Position numbers and translations under genes: made by a program. From assembly GCA_964471665.1 (NCBI GenBank), contig CAYYHG010000088.1, positions 1 through 12,593 of the forward strand: a stretch of 12,593 nucleotides of DNA, read 5' to 3'. Every line of letters starts with the position of its first letter. Position 1 is the first letter of the stretch. Source of the stretch: SW-9-67-25 sp964471665 (lineage in GTDB: Archaea > Halobacteriota > Halobacteria > Halobacteriales > Haloarculaceae). The notes beneath the pieces are model-generated. The model was given only the letters and a program-made list of their open reading frames with translations, did no database searches and was not told where the DNA came from. Positions 1-6,228 of this stretch are shown in pieces.

Positions 1-443
1 TGACCGAACTCATCACCAAGCCCGGCCTCGTCAACGTCGACTTCGCCGACGTCCGCACCATCATGGAGAACGGCGGCGTCGCGATGATCGGCCTCGGCGA
101 GTCCGAGTCCGAGAACAAGGCCCAGGACTCGATCCGCTCGGCGCTGCGCTCGCCACTGCTCGACGTGGAGTTCGACGGCGCCAGCTCCGCGCTGGTCAAC
201 GTCGTCGGCGGCCCCGACATGGCCATCGAGGAGGCAGAGGGCGTCGTCGAGGAGATCTACGACCGCATCGACCCCGACGCCCGCATCATCTGGGGTGCCT
301 CGGTCGATCCCAAACACGAGGGCCGGATGGAGACGATGATCGTCGTCACCGGCGTCGAATCGCCACAGATCTACGGCAAGAGCGAGGCCGAACGCGAGAA
401 GGCGGCCCAGCAACTCGGCGACGACATCGACTACGTCGAGTGA
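1..443 (+). CDS. ftsZ1: Cell division protein FtsZ1, C-terminal part (5' end outside window)
   Basis: Tubulin-like GTPase that forms the archaeal division ring. Only the C-terminal domain is visible, about 146 codons in the frame starting at base 3; the GTPase domain lies off the left edge. The visible part opens with TELITKPGLVNVDFADVRT, the helix joining the two FtsZ domains. It continues with GGVAMIGLGES and with ALVNVVGGPDMAIEEAE, a typical FtsZ C-terminal-domain strand and helix, then RIIWGASVDP. It ends in the short acidic tail DIDYVE. The ELITKPGLVN and AMIGLGE wording fits haloarchaeal FtsZ1, as I recall it, rather than FtsZ2 (ETITQPSLIN, AVMLVGE). FtsZ1 organises the ring and FtsZ2 drives constriction in Haloferax. 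The TGA stop is immediately followed by a long inverted repeat. I am sure of FtsZ and fairly sure of paralogue 1. Confidence 0.93.
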   Translation, partial: TELITKPGLVNVDFADVRTIMENGGVAMIGLGESESENKAQDSIRSALRSPLLDVEFDGASSALVNVVGGPDMAIEEAEGVVEEIYDRIDPDARIIWGASVDPKHEGRMETMIVVTGVESPQIYGKSEAEREKAAQQLGDDIDYVE

Positions 444-524
444 TAGGGACGGTTGTAGCCGTTTTCCAGGACAACTGCCCGTCGTCGGGCGGGTGATCCG
501 GTAAAGAACTACAACCGTCCCTAT
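443..524. repeat. 16-bp perfect inverted repeat enclosing a nested hairpin (MITE-like or terminator)
   Basis: Bases 443-458 (ATAGGGACGGTTGTAG) are the exact reverse complement of 509-524. The 50-bp interior holds a second perfect hairpin, GCCCG at 477-481 pairing with CGGGC at 486-490 around TCGT. Seen as an element of 444-523, it is flanked by a TGA trinucleotide on both sides (441-443, the ftsZ1 stop codon, and 524-526). That is how a small non-autonomous element with a 3-bp target duplication would look, though three bases can match by chance. It could equally be a 3'-UTR structure or terminator of ftsZ1; no T-tract follows the right arm. Confidence 0.75.
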
Positions 525-588
525 GACGTTCGGCTCCGGCGACAGAATTTTTGCGCCGTCCGGTGTGAGTCCGGGGCGCCCGACCACC

Positions 589-594
589 GGAGGT
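589..594 (+). promoter_or_regulatory. Shine-Dalgarno deciding the TSUP permease start
   Basis: GGAGGT lies six bases before the ATG at 601 and matches the archaeal 16S anti-SD complement (GGAGGTGA). It supports 601 as the start rather than the in-frame ATG at 523, which falls inside the right arm of the inverted repeat and would add 26 non-membrane residues. Confidence 0.7.
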
Positions 595-600
595 CGATTT

Positions 601-1413
601 ATGATGGGGCCCGGCGAACAGGTGGGTGTGTCACTCGCGCTGTCGTCGTCGGTGATTGCGGTGCTGGTAGTCGTCGTCCTCGTCGCGGGGGTTATCAACG
701 GGGTCGCGGGTTTCGGATTCGCGCTCGTGGGGACGATGGTGCTGGCGACGGTCATCGACCCCGCCGTCGCCGTCGTGTTCATGATCGTTCCCATCCTGTC
801 GGCGAACCTGACGCTGGTCCGCGAACTGTCGGCCGACGACATCCAGTCGTGTGGCCGGCGGTTCGCGCCGCTCGTGGGGGCTGCCCTCGTCGGGACCATC
901 GTCGGGATGGTCGCCCTCGACAATCTGCCGGCGGCGCCGCTGCGGATCGGGTTGGGGGCGATCACCCTCGCGTTCGTCGCGACGGCACAGAACGTCGTCC
1001 CGGTTCCCGGCGTCGAGGGGACGAAAGACCGGTGTTTCGTGGAGGGACCAGCGGCGATGGCCGGTGTTGGGGGTATCTCGGGGCTGTTGTTCGGGGGAAC
1101 GAACGTCGGCGTCCAGGTCATCGCGTACCTCCGGAGTTGCGACCTCTCGCACGGCACGTTCGTCGGCGTCGTGGCGCTGGTCTTCCTGGGACTGAACGCC
1201 GTCCGTGTCGGAATCGCCGGCGTGCTCGGACTGTATCCGGGGCTCACCGTCGCAGCCGTCTCCCTCGCTGCGACGGTTCCGGCGGTCGCCGGCGTCGCGG
1301 CCGGCCAGCGGCTCCGCTCGCGCGTCGACGAACGCACCCGCCGGACTGTCGTGCTCGGGTTGCTGACCGTCATCGGTGTTCGACTCGTCCTCGGGGGACT
1401 CGGCGTCGCCTGA
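601..1413 (+). CDS. TauE/SafE (TSUP) family membrane permease
   Basis: Probable inner-membrane exporter or importer of small sulfur-containing or organic anions. The family (TauE/SafE/YfcA, TSUP) handles sulfite, sulfoacetate and related compounds. The 270-aa product is almost wholly hydrophobic, with about eight membrane segments in two homologous halves. The family's signature glycine-rich loops are visible in each half: VINGVAGFGFALVGT at about residues 31-45, and GGISGLLFGGTNVGVQVIAY at about 157-176. The C-terminal half ends in helices around AAVSLAATVPAVAGVAAG and VVLGLLTVIGVRLVLGG. The start at 601 is chosen from the GGAGGT six bases upstream; a second ATG follows at 604. It stands alone between ftsZ1 and the decarboxylase gene, with 126 bp before the next start, so context gives no substrate. 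Family is clear, substrate unknown. Confidence 0.85.
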   Translation: MMGPGEQVGVSLALSSSVIAVLVVVVLVAGVINGVAGFGFALVGTMVLATVIDPAVAVVFMIVPILSANLTLVRELSADDIQSCGRRFAPLVGAALVGTIVGMVALDNLPAAPLRIGLGAITLAFVATAQNVVPVPGVEGTKDRCFVEGPAAMAGVGGISGLLFGGTNVGVQVIAYLRSCDLSHGTFVGVVALVFLGLNAVRVGIAGVLGLYPGLTVAAVSLAATVPAVAGVAAGQRLRSRVDERTRRTVVLGLLTVIGVRLVLGGLGVA

Positions 1414-1524
1414 CACTGATGGGTGTCGTTCGTGTCCGGATCGATCACCCGACAGCAGATGATCGACCTGAAGACCACAGCAGTCCGTACGACTTCCCGG
1501 CTTAGAAAGCCACAAGTACACACC

Positions 1525-1531
1525 GGAGGAG
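1525..1531 (+). promoter_or_regulatory. Shine-Dalgarno deciding the decarboxylase start
   Basis: GGAGGAG lies eight bases before the ATG at 1540. It selects that start over an in-frame ATG at 1423 whose 39 extra codons translate to a sequence unrelated to the family's N-terminus. Confidence 0.65.
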
Positions 1532-1539
1532 ACGTAGCT

Positions 1540-2514
1540 ATGAAGGCGACCGCGCGGGCACACCCCATCCAGGGACTGGTCAAGTACCACGGGATACGCG
1601 ACGAACAGTTACGCCTGCCCTACCACGACTCGATCAGTGTCTGTACGGCCCCGAGTAACACTACCACGACCGTCGAGTTCGATCCCGCGCTCGACGCGGA
1701 CCGTTACGTCGTCGACGGCGAGACGCTCGAGGATCACGGGGCAGACCGCGTCCGCGGCGTGGTCGACCGCGTGCGCGACATAGCGGGACTGGACCACCGC
1801 GTCCGCCTGGAATCGGAGAACTCCTTTCCCACGAACATCGGTCTCGGGTCGTCCTCGTCGGGCTTTGCGGCGGCGGCGATGGCACTGGTCGAGGCCGCCG
1901 GACTGGAGTTGTCCCCACCGGCAATCTCGGCCATCTCGCGGCGGGGTTCCTCGTCGTCGGCCCGCGCGGTCACGGGGTCGTTCTCGCACCTGCGGGCGGG
2001 GCTGAACGACGAGGACTGTCGCTCCGAGCGGGTTCCCGTCCCGGACGCGTTCTCCGAGGAGTTGCGGATCGTCGTGGGGATGGTTCCCGCCTACAAGGAG
2101 ACAGAACAGGCCCACCGCGAGGCGGCCCGGAGCCACATGTTCGAGTCGCGGCTGGCCCACGTCCACGAACAGATCGCGACGATGCGCGACGCGCTCCGGG
2201 CCGGCGACTTCGACCGTGCGTTCGACCTCGCAGAGGCCGACTCCCTCTCGCTCGCGGCGACGACGATGACCGGGCCGGCGAACTGGGTCTACTGGCAACC
2301 CCGGACGATCGAGATTTTCAATACGGTCCGCGAACTCCGCGAGGAGGGCCTGCCGGTGTACTTCTCGGTCGACACCGGCGCGAGCGTCTACGTCAACACG
2401 ACCGAGGCTCACGTCGCCCGCGTCGAGTCGGCCGTCGCCGACTGCGGCGTCGATACCCGCGTCTGGGAGGTCGGCGGACCCGCCCGCGTTCTCGACGGCG
2501 AGGGGCTCTTCTGA
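1540..2514 (+). CDS. mvaD: Phosphomevalonate / diphosphomevalonate decarboxylase (GHMP kinase fold)
   Basis: Cytosolic enzyme of the mevalonate route to isopentenyl units for archaeal ether lipids. In Haloferax volcanii the orthologous enzyme acts on mevalonate 5-phosphate, giving isopentenyl phosphate, which isopentenyl phosphate kinase then phosphorylates; I infer the same here. The 324-aa product shows the family landmarks: LVKYHGIRDEQLRLPYHDSIS (residues 13-33; canonical KYWGKRDE..LPLNDSIS), the GHMP ATP loop FPTNIGLGSSSSGFAAAA (96-113), RRGSSSSARAVTGSF (134-148; canonical RRGSGSACRS..GGF), and the catalytic aspartate D278 in FSVDTGAS (canonical FDAGPN). The start is set by an SD at 1525-1531. 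It is monocistronic, with 126 bp from the permease upstream and non-coding DNA downstream. Substrate form (mono- or diphosphate) cannot be read from sequence alone. Confidence 0.92.
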   Translation: MKATARAHPIQGLVKYHGIRDEQLRLPYHDSISVCTAPSNTTTTVEFDPALDADRYVVDGETLEDHGADRVRGVVDRVRDIAGLDHRVRLESENSFPTNIGLGSSSSGFAAAAMALVEAAGLELSPPAISAISRRGSSSSARAVTGSFSHLRAGLNDEDCRSERVPVPDAFSEELRIVVGMVPAYKETEQAHREAARSHMFESRLAHVHEQIATMRDALRAGDFDRAFDLAEADSLSLAATTMTGPANWVYWQPRTIEIFNTVRELREEGLPVYFSVDTGASVYVNTTEAHVARVESAVADCGVDTRVWEVGGPARVLDGEGLF

Positions 2515-2517
2515 TCG

Positions 2518-2550
2518 CTGGTCCCCTGGGAAGGGGCGAACCGAAACCAG
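2518..2550 (+). terminator. Possible 3' stem-loop after the decarboxylase gene
   Basis: CTGGT (2518-2522) followed by CCCCT (2523-2527) can pair with AGGGG (2532-2536) and ACCAG (2546-2550). The hairpin has a GGGA loop and a nine-base bulge on the 3' side, four bases after the stop codon. No clear T-run follows, so it may be an end-processing or stability structure rather than a terminator. Confidence 0.35.
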
Positions 2551-2776
2551 TACTGCGAACACCAATTCTTGCCGGGGGATTGTGTGACAGACCAAACACT
2601 GACTTCTCTGTAGACGAGTTGCACGGACAGCTAAATGTTAAATGTCTACCTCGCGTAATTAACACTCGCCGGGATTCGAAGGCGTTCACGATTTCCGGCC
2701 ACGAGGGCGCGTCACAACATCCTTTCACCCACCCCAGCCCCCTCGTGCTGTCCGGTTGCCCCTGGGCGGGCGTACT

Positions 2777-2808
2777 GATACTGCTCACGCGCTTATAGCC
2801 GACAGTAT
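2777..2808 (+). repeat. 32-bp dispersed direct repeat, copy 1 (TATA-centred)
   Basis: GATACTGCTCACG followed by C and GCTTATAGCCGACAG, then TAT; 30 of 32 bases are identical to 6144-6175 in the same orientation. The ends form a dyad, ATACTG (2778-2783) against CAGTAT (2803-2808), and the middle carries CTTATAG (CTATAAG on the other strand), which resembles an archaeal TATA box. Sequence similarity stops abruptly outside the 32 bp. Confidence 0.8.
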
Positions 2809-3026
2809 GAATCATGGTAGCGGCTGATATATGCCTGGTGGCCAACTCACGAACTGCGTCGTGGGTGGACACCGCCACCGACCACGCCGCCGATGACCGA
2901 TGTCCGTGTGACGAGTGACCGTTGTGAAGCGTCGCTCACAGGAATCACTTCCGGGTATCTCGGTATCGAGTTTGTGCGTAGTCACGTTGCTCGTCGGTGA
3001 TCGGTCCTTGATCTGGTGTCATCATG

Positions 3027-4427
3027 TTATGCAAACGCGAGGACGCGCCCGTCGTTCGTTCCGGCATACACGCGGCCGTGAGCGGGCGTCAGCGACCAGG
3101 CCTGACCGTCAACCCCGTGACGCCACAGTTCCGTCCCGTCGTCACCCACTCCCAGCAGTGTTGTCCGGTCATCGGGTGGCGTCGAGGCGAGAAACAGCAT
3201 CTCGCCAGTCGTGGCCATCCCAACCGGCATCGGCTCCTCGACCGTCCACTTCTTTTCGCCGCTCGTGGCGTCGAGTGCGATTACGGCGTCGGGAGCGACC
3301 GCATAGACCGTGTTCGGCGCCACGGCCAGTCGGGACCAGAGATAGTCGGCGAGGTCCCCACTCGCCCACATGCGGCTACCATCGCTGGCGTCGAGCGCAT
3401 ACACGGTTTGCTCGCTCGCAACGTAGACGGTTCCATCGCGGACGGCGATCTCTTTTGCAGGTGTTGGGTCAGTAGGATTGTTCGGTGCGAGCCGGCTCGC
3501 CCAGGCGATGTCTTCGGCGGCCGGATCGAGCGCGAAGACGGTTCCGAGATCCGGCGGTAACTCGTCGTTGTAGTGGGCGGCAGTAGCGAGGTACACGTGC
3601 GTGTCGTCCGCGGCGACGCTCTGGGCGGTCCACGTCTGCACGTCCCCGGCAACCGGCGCGTCCACGGCAACGGCACCGGCATCGAAGCGAAAGCTGCGCT
3701 TCCCGGAGGTCGCGTCGAGAGCGTACAGGTCGTCTTGCTCGTCAGTCACGTAGATGAGGTTCCCGGCGACGAGCAGTTGTCTGTCATCCCGTGCGGTCGG
3801 CACGGTCATCGTTCGCCGCGTGCCGTCACCTCTCGCGTACGCAGCGACCGTGCTCGATCCCAGCGCGAGGAACAACTCACTCTCATCGAGTAGTGGGCCA
3901 TCTTGCACAGTTTGCTTGGTGTTCGTGGTCCATGCCACGTCACCGCTCGCGGGAGCGAGTCGGGCGATGGTCGTGCTGGGGGCCCCGTCGGTCTTCGTGG
4001 CGGTGACGAAGAGCCCAGCACTGCCCGCGACCGGCATGCCGACGTTCGAGTTGCTGAAGGATTGTTCCCAGCGTCGGCCGAGTGGAAACGAGGACGAAGA
4101 CGGTCCATTACCCTGGGGGGCTGCCCGTGTGCCGCCGGCACCGTATCGGGACAGCGGCCACGTCCCGTTTGCTGGTGGGGTGGGCGGGGTCCAGGCCACA
4201 TCCCCGGAGTCGAATGTTGGGTCGAGAGCTGGCTGGGCAGTCGGGGTTGCGGTCTCTGTTGGTGTCGCAGATGACGGATCACTCGATTGTGGGGTTGCCT
4301 CTCCCGGGTTCTGCGTGGTCGGTGTGTCGGTAGTCTCCGAGTCCGTCCGAGTGAGGCAGCCGGCCAGCACCCCGCTGCCGAGGAGTGCGAGCGCATTGCG
4401 ACGCGAGATGCGGTCGGTGGAGGGCAT
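3027..4427 (-). CDS. PQQ-type beta-propeller repeat Tat lipoprotein
   Basis: Secreted, lipid-anchored protein of unknown target, 466 aa. The N-terminus has a twin-arginine signal, RISRRNALALLGSG (RR at residues 9-10), ending in the lipobox LAGC with the acceptor Cys24. That is the usual haloarchaeal Tat-lipoprotein layout. A Thr/Ser/Pro-rich, acidic linker follows (about 25-75), then repeated propeller blades with the PQQ/WD-like tryptophan and 'ALD..G' docking motifs: LYALDATSGKRSFRF, VFALDPAAEDIAWAS, VYALDASDGSRMWAS, VIALDATSGEKKWTV and GDDGTELWRHG. The last strand is GRVYAGTNDGRVLAFA at the extreme C-terminus, so the propeller looks complete. I see no dehydrogenase catalytic motifs, so a BamB-like scaffolding or binding role is more likely than an enzyme. 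A TATA-like ACTTAGG about 26 bp upstream fits a leaderless transcript starting at this ATG. Confidence 0.85.
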   Translation of the reverse strand: MPSTDRISRRNALALLGSGVLAGCLTRTDSETTDTPTTQNPGEATPQSSDPSSATPTETATPTAQPALDPTFDSGDVAWTPPTPPANGTWPLSRYGAGGTRAAPQGNGPSSSSFPLGRRWEQSFSNSNVGMPVAGSAGLFVTATKTDGAPSTTIARLAPASGDVAWTTNTKQTVQDGPLLDESELFLALGSSTVAAYARGDGTRRTMTVPTARDDRQLLVAGNLIYVTDEQDDLYALDATSGKRSFRFDAGAVAVDAPVAGDVQTWTAQSVAADDTHVYLATAAHYNDELPPDLGTVFALDPAAEDIAWASRLAPNNPTDPTPAKEIAVRDGTVYVASEQTVYALDASDGSRMWASGDLADYLWSRLAVAPNTVYAVAPDAVIALDATSGEKKWTVEEPMPVGMATTGEMLFLASTPPDDRTTLLGVGDDGTELWRHGVDGQAWSLTPAHGRVYAGTNDGRVLAFA

Positions 4428-4449
4428 CGACTACAGTTCCCCCAGCACA

Positions 4450-4456
4450 CCTAAGT
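4450..4456 (-). promoter_or_regulatory. TATA-like element for the propeller lipoprotein gene
   Basis: On the - strand ACTTAGG is centred about 26 bp before the ATG at 4427, the spacing expected when the transcript begins at the start codon. The match to the archaeal TATA consensus is moderate. Confidence 0.4.
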
Positions 4457-4536
4457 CCCTTCTCGTGTCGGAGGGCGGCCAATCGCCAGGCATGTTTGGT
4501 GACCCGACCCACGACGGAACCGAGGTCTCTCGGGTG

Positions 4537-4746
4537 TCAGCGTGACACATCTCGTGTGCCCTCAACACGGGGGAGCAGTCCTGGCGCTACTGACGACAGT
4601 AATCCGACGAGTACCAGTGCCCCGGTGGTCCACATGAGAACCGCGAACACGAAGGCGTCAGTGGCGTAGAATCCAACCCCGAGGCTGGTGTTAGCGAGTG
4701 CTAACACGACCGGATAGAGTTTGCTGATGACCGGTGTGACGCTCAT
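4537..4746 (-). CDS. Small two-helix membrane protein, unknown function
   Basis: A 69-aa hypothetical protein that I do not recognise. It has two hydrophobic segments, about residues 8-28 (KLYPVVLALANTSLGVGFYA) and 31-53 (AFVFAVLMWTTGALVLVGLLS). A short polar tail (LPRVEGTRDVSR) follows, and both the single polar turn (TDA) and the lengths suit a membrane hairpin. The frame could open earlier, at 4803 or 4770, but the ATG at 4746 lies 25-26 bp downstream of a good TATA box (TCTATATGG at 4767-4775, - strand). That spacing fits a leaderless start and argues for the shorter form. It sits between the lipoprotein gene, about 110 bp away, and the decayed membrane gene. Codon use is less GC-biased than in the flanking operons. 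Moderate confidence that it is expressed. Confidence 0.5.
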   Translation of the reverse strand: MSVTPVISKLYPVVLALANTSLGVGFYATDAFVFAVLMWTTGALVLVGLLSSVAPGLLPRVEGTRDVSR

Positions 4747-4766
4747 ACCTGTGCTTGCCCGGGCGT

Positions 4767-4775
4767 CCATATAGA
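4767..4775 (-). promoter_or_regulatory. TATA box for the small membrane protein gene
   Basis: TCTATATGG on the - strand, centred 25-26 bp upstream of the ATG at 4746. It supports a leaderless start there. Confidence 0.5.
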
Positions 4776-4853
4776 GGGGACAACCCCGTTTCAGACAGAG
4801 CAACGCTCCCCCACCTCACGCTCAGGCACGTTGGATCGGTTCTGACAGTCTGC

Positions 4854-5201
4854 TCAGGACAAGACTCCAAGAACACCGAGGACGATGAGAGCAAGACCGC
4901 CCAGTATCAGAGAGAAAGCCGCCAGAGCGGCATATGCGCGCTGTTCCTGTTTTGCCTTCTCGGGATCTGACTCCCATTCGTTTGCACTCGGGTAGTTACG
5001 GATCGATAGAGGGCGAGCCAATGCGTATCCGCCGACCGCGCGTTGGATCCATCACTCGACTCGTGATGGTTTGCTAAACGGGAGCCCCCAGGCCATGAGG
5101 AGGCCACCGCGTCGGAGGCCGATCCCCGCGGCAGCGACAGACCCGACCAGCGTTGCACCTTTTGCGAGGATAAAAACCGTCCCAACGAGCGAGAACGACC
5201 G
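4854..5201 (-). pseudogene. Decayed membrane-protein gene with an in-frame TGA and no start codon
   Basis: One - strand frame reads as a single membrane protein across a stop codon. Bases 5201-5055 give SLVGTVFILAKGATLVGSVA (hydrophobic helix), then LRRGGLLMAWGLPFSKPSRVE. TGA at 5054-5052 interrupts, and the same frame resumes at once with WIQRAVGGYALARPLSIRNY, an acidic loop (ANEWESDPEKAKQEQ) and a clear second helix (AFSLILGGLALIVLGVLGVL), ending at TGA 4856-4854. The first half has no ATG or GTG before the helix and is preceded by another stop (5204-5202). The second half has no credible start of its own. The simplest reading is a gene broken by a nonsense mutation with a lost 5' end. Two separate tiny genes, or a sequencing error, are alternatives. 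Family not recognised. Confidence 0.55.
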
Positions 5202-5322
5202 TCACGGGCAGTCACCGAGAGTTCGAATTCGACGACACTCCTGAACCAGTATCGCGCGACTTCCGGTTCTGTCTCGGTCTCTTCTTGACGTGCGCGAACT
5301 CTTCGCGTACTCCAGCACATAC

Positions 5323-5338
5323 TATTCAAAATGGAATA
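5323..5338. promoter_or_regulatory. AT-rich operator-like palindrome
   Basis: TATTC (5323-5327), six bases, then GAATA (5334-5338), inside a roughly 45-bp AT-rich patch (about 5321-5366) that contrasts with the GC-rich surroundings. It lies downstream of the HAD gene and upstream of the decayed gene. It could be a regulator site or just part of the AT-rich termination zone. Confidence 0.3.
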
Positions 5339-5347
5339 TACATATTT

Positions 5348-5381
5348 AATCCAATATAAAATTCTACCTCACAGAATCTGT
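5348..5381 (-). terminator. Hairpin plus T-rich tract after the HAD gene
   Basis: Directly after the HAD stop codon the - strand has the perfect palindrome ACAGATTCTGT (5371-5381), followed within a few bases by a T-rich run (ATTTTATATTGG, about 5351-5362). This is a plausible archaeal transcription end. Confidence 0.45.
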
Positions 5382-5382
5382 A

Positions 5383-6042
5383 TCATTCTTCGAGACGGGA
5401 CTCGTGGCTATCGAGGTCGGTCAGTGCGGACACCCGCCGTCCGTCTACGACGCGGTCGCCTGGCCAGTTGCGGTCGTGGCGCGAGACGTGGACGCCGTCG
5501 AGGCCGGCGTTGTGAGCCGCTTGAACGTCTTCGGGGTGGTCGCCCGCCATCGCGCCAGCGTGTCCGTTGTGTCCCATACCCATCTCGTGTATCGCCTGCC
5601 GGACCGGCGAAGGGTCTGGCTTCCAGCCCGTCTCGTCGTCACAGCAGACGACCGTCTCGAACCAGTCGTGGATGTCGAGCGTCTCGAGAACCGGCCGCGT
5701 CAGATACTCCTGACAGTGCGTGACGACGCCGACAGGCACGTCGATCCGGGAGACGAAGGCCTCGGCGTCGTCGTAGACGTAGGTCGCCTCGCTCCGCGGC
5801 CCGGGGTCTTCGACCGCGTGGAACGTCTCCCAGAAGCGGCCGGGATCGATCCCGTCGGCCTCGAGGATCTCCGCACGGGCGTTGCCCAGGCCGTACCAGA
5901 GCAGTTCCGCCTCGCGGTCGGTGAACCCTGTCCCCAGTCTGTCGGCCACCTCCCCTATCGTCTCGTGTACGTACGACTGCTCGATGTCCACCACCGTCCC
6001 GTCGAGGTCGAGCAACCAGAAGTCGTACCCGCTACCCATCAT
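5383..6042 (-). CDS. HAD-superfamily phosphatase (phosphoglycolate phosphatase-like)
   Basis: Cytosolic haloacid-dehalogenase-fold hydrolase of 219 aa, most like phosphoglycolate phosphatase and related small-molecule phosphatases. All four HAD motifs are visible. Motif I is LLDLDGTVVD, with the nucleophile D12 and acid/base D14. Motif II is VGVVTHC (T108). Motif III is K141 in GWKPDPSP. Motif IV is AGDHPEDVQAA (GDxxxD, residues 167-172). The region between motifs I and II (about 18-100) is a helical C1 cap. Two ATGs, at 6042 and 6039, are both possible; an upstream in-frame start at 6069 would overlap the TATA box and is less likely. The gene is alone, read toward the AT-rich terminator at its 3' end, with the second copy of the 32-bp repeat about 100 bp upstream. 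The physiological substrate cannot be told. Confidence 0.88.
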   Translation of the reverse strand: MMGSGYDFWLLDLDGTVVDIEQSYVHETIGEVADRLGTGFTDREAELLWYGLGNARAEILEADGIDPGRFWETFHAVEDPGPRSEATYVYDDAEAFVSRIDVPVGVVTHCQEYLTRPVLETLDIHDWFETVVCCDDETGWKPDPSPVRQAIHEMGMGHNGHAGAMAGDHPEDVQAAHNAGLDGVHVSRHDRNWPGDRVVDGRRVSALTDLDSHESRLEE

Positions 6043-6068
6043 CGGACTGTGTGAATACGTGACTGGCA

Positions 6069-6082
6069 AATAAGTACTTTCC
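6069..6082 (-). promoter_or_regulatory. BRE-TATA promoter of the HAD phosphatase gene
   Basis: On the - strand GGAAAG (BRE-like, 6082-6077) is followed by TACTTATT (TATA, 6076-6069). The TATA centre is about 30 bp from the ATG at 6042, giving a transcript with little or no leader. Confidence 0.6.
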
Positions 6083-6143
6083 GGGGCCGGCTGGTCTCTC
6101 GGCGCTCGTGGACGGACGCCTCACCTCACACTCCCGGGGTGTC

Positions 6144-6175
6144 GATACTGCTCACGGGCTTATAGCCGACAGCAT
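6144..6175 (+). repeat. 32-bp dispersed direct repeat, copy 2 (TATA-centred)
   Basis: GATACTGCTCACG, G, GCTTATAGCCGACAG, CAT; it differs from 2777-2808 at two bases. It lies in the gene-free interval between the HAD promoter and the 3' end of the mutase operon. On the - strand its CTATAAG core points toward the HAD gene but is about 120 bp from it, behind a better TATA at 6069-6076. Confidence 0.8.
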
Positions 6176-6228
6176 CTCGAGCAGGCTGTAGAGATGGCCC
6201 CTGTCTTTGCTGTCAGACTTGGTATCTA

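Larger units (their letters stand above)
2515..3026. other. Gene-free stretch of about 510 bp between convergent genes
   Basis: This lies between the 3' end of the decarboxylase gene (+) and the 3' end of the propeller lipoprotein gene (-). I see no convincing coding frame. It contains the stem-loop at 2518-2550, an AT-rich patch around 2630-2665 with tandem TAAATGT words, an 8-bp inverted pair CACGAGGG (2700-2707) / CCCTCGTG (2740-2747), and the first copy of the 32-bp dispersed repeat (2777-2808). From about 2831 to 3026 I see nothing beyond a 21-codon open frame at 2831. A small RNA promoted from the TATA-like core of the repeat is possible but unproven. Confidence 0.6.

Noticed and set aside
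523..600. Longer N-terminus of the permease from the ATG at 523
   Set aside because: That ATG lies in the inverted-repeat arm and lacks an SD. The ATG at 601 has GGAGGT six bases upstream and begins just before the first helix.
2665..2695. tRNA T-loop-like GATTCGAA / TTCGAATCC words
   Set aside because: No acceptor stem, anticodon arm or CCA-side pairing can be built around them on either strand.
2393..2878. A 161-codon - strand frame overlapping the end of the decarboxylase gene
   Set aside because: Its C-terminal half is antisense to the decarboxylase and Arg-rich. The N-terminal half has no haloarchaeal acidic composition and no homology I recognise.
2831..2896. A 21-codon + strand open frame downstream of the first 32-bp repeat
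   Set aside because: The Arg/His-rich product has no SD and no conservation evidence; it is indistinguishable from chance.
5052..5054. UGA as selenocysteine or programmed readthrough
   Set aside because: Selenocysteine decoding is not known in haloarchaea, no SECIS-like structure is apparent, and the gene also lacks a start.
4907..5329. A 140-codon - strand frame through the decayed membrane-protein gene
   Set aside because: It reads as a shifted shadow. The neighbouring frame, not this one, gives clear membrane helices and an acidic loop.
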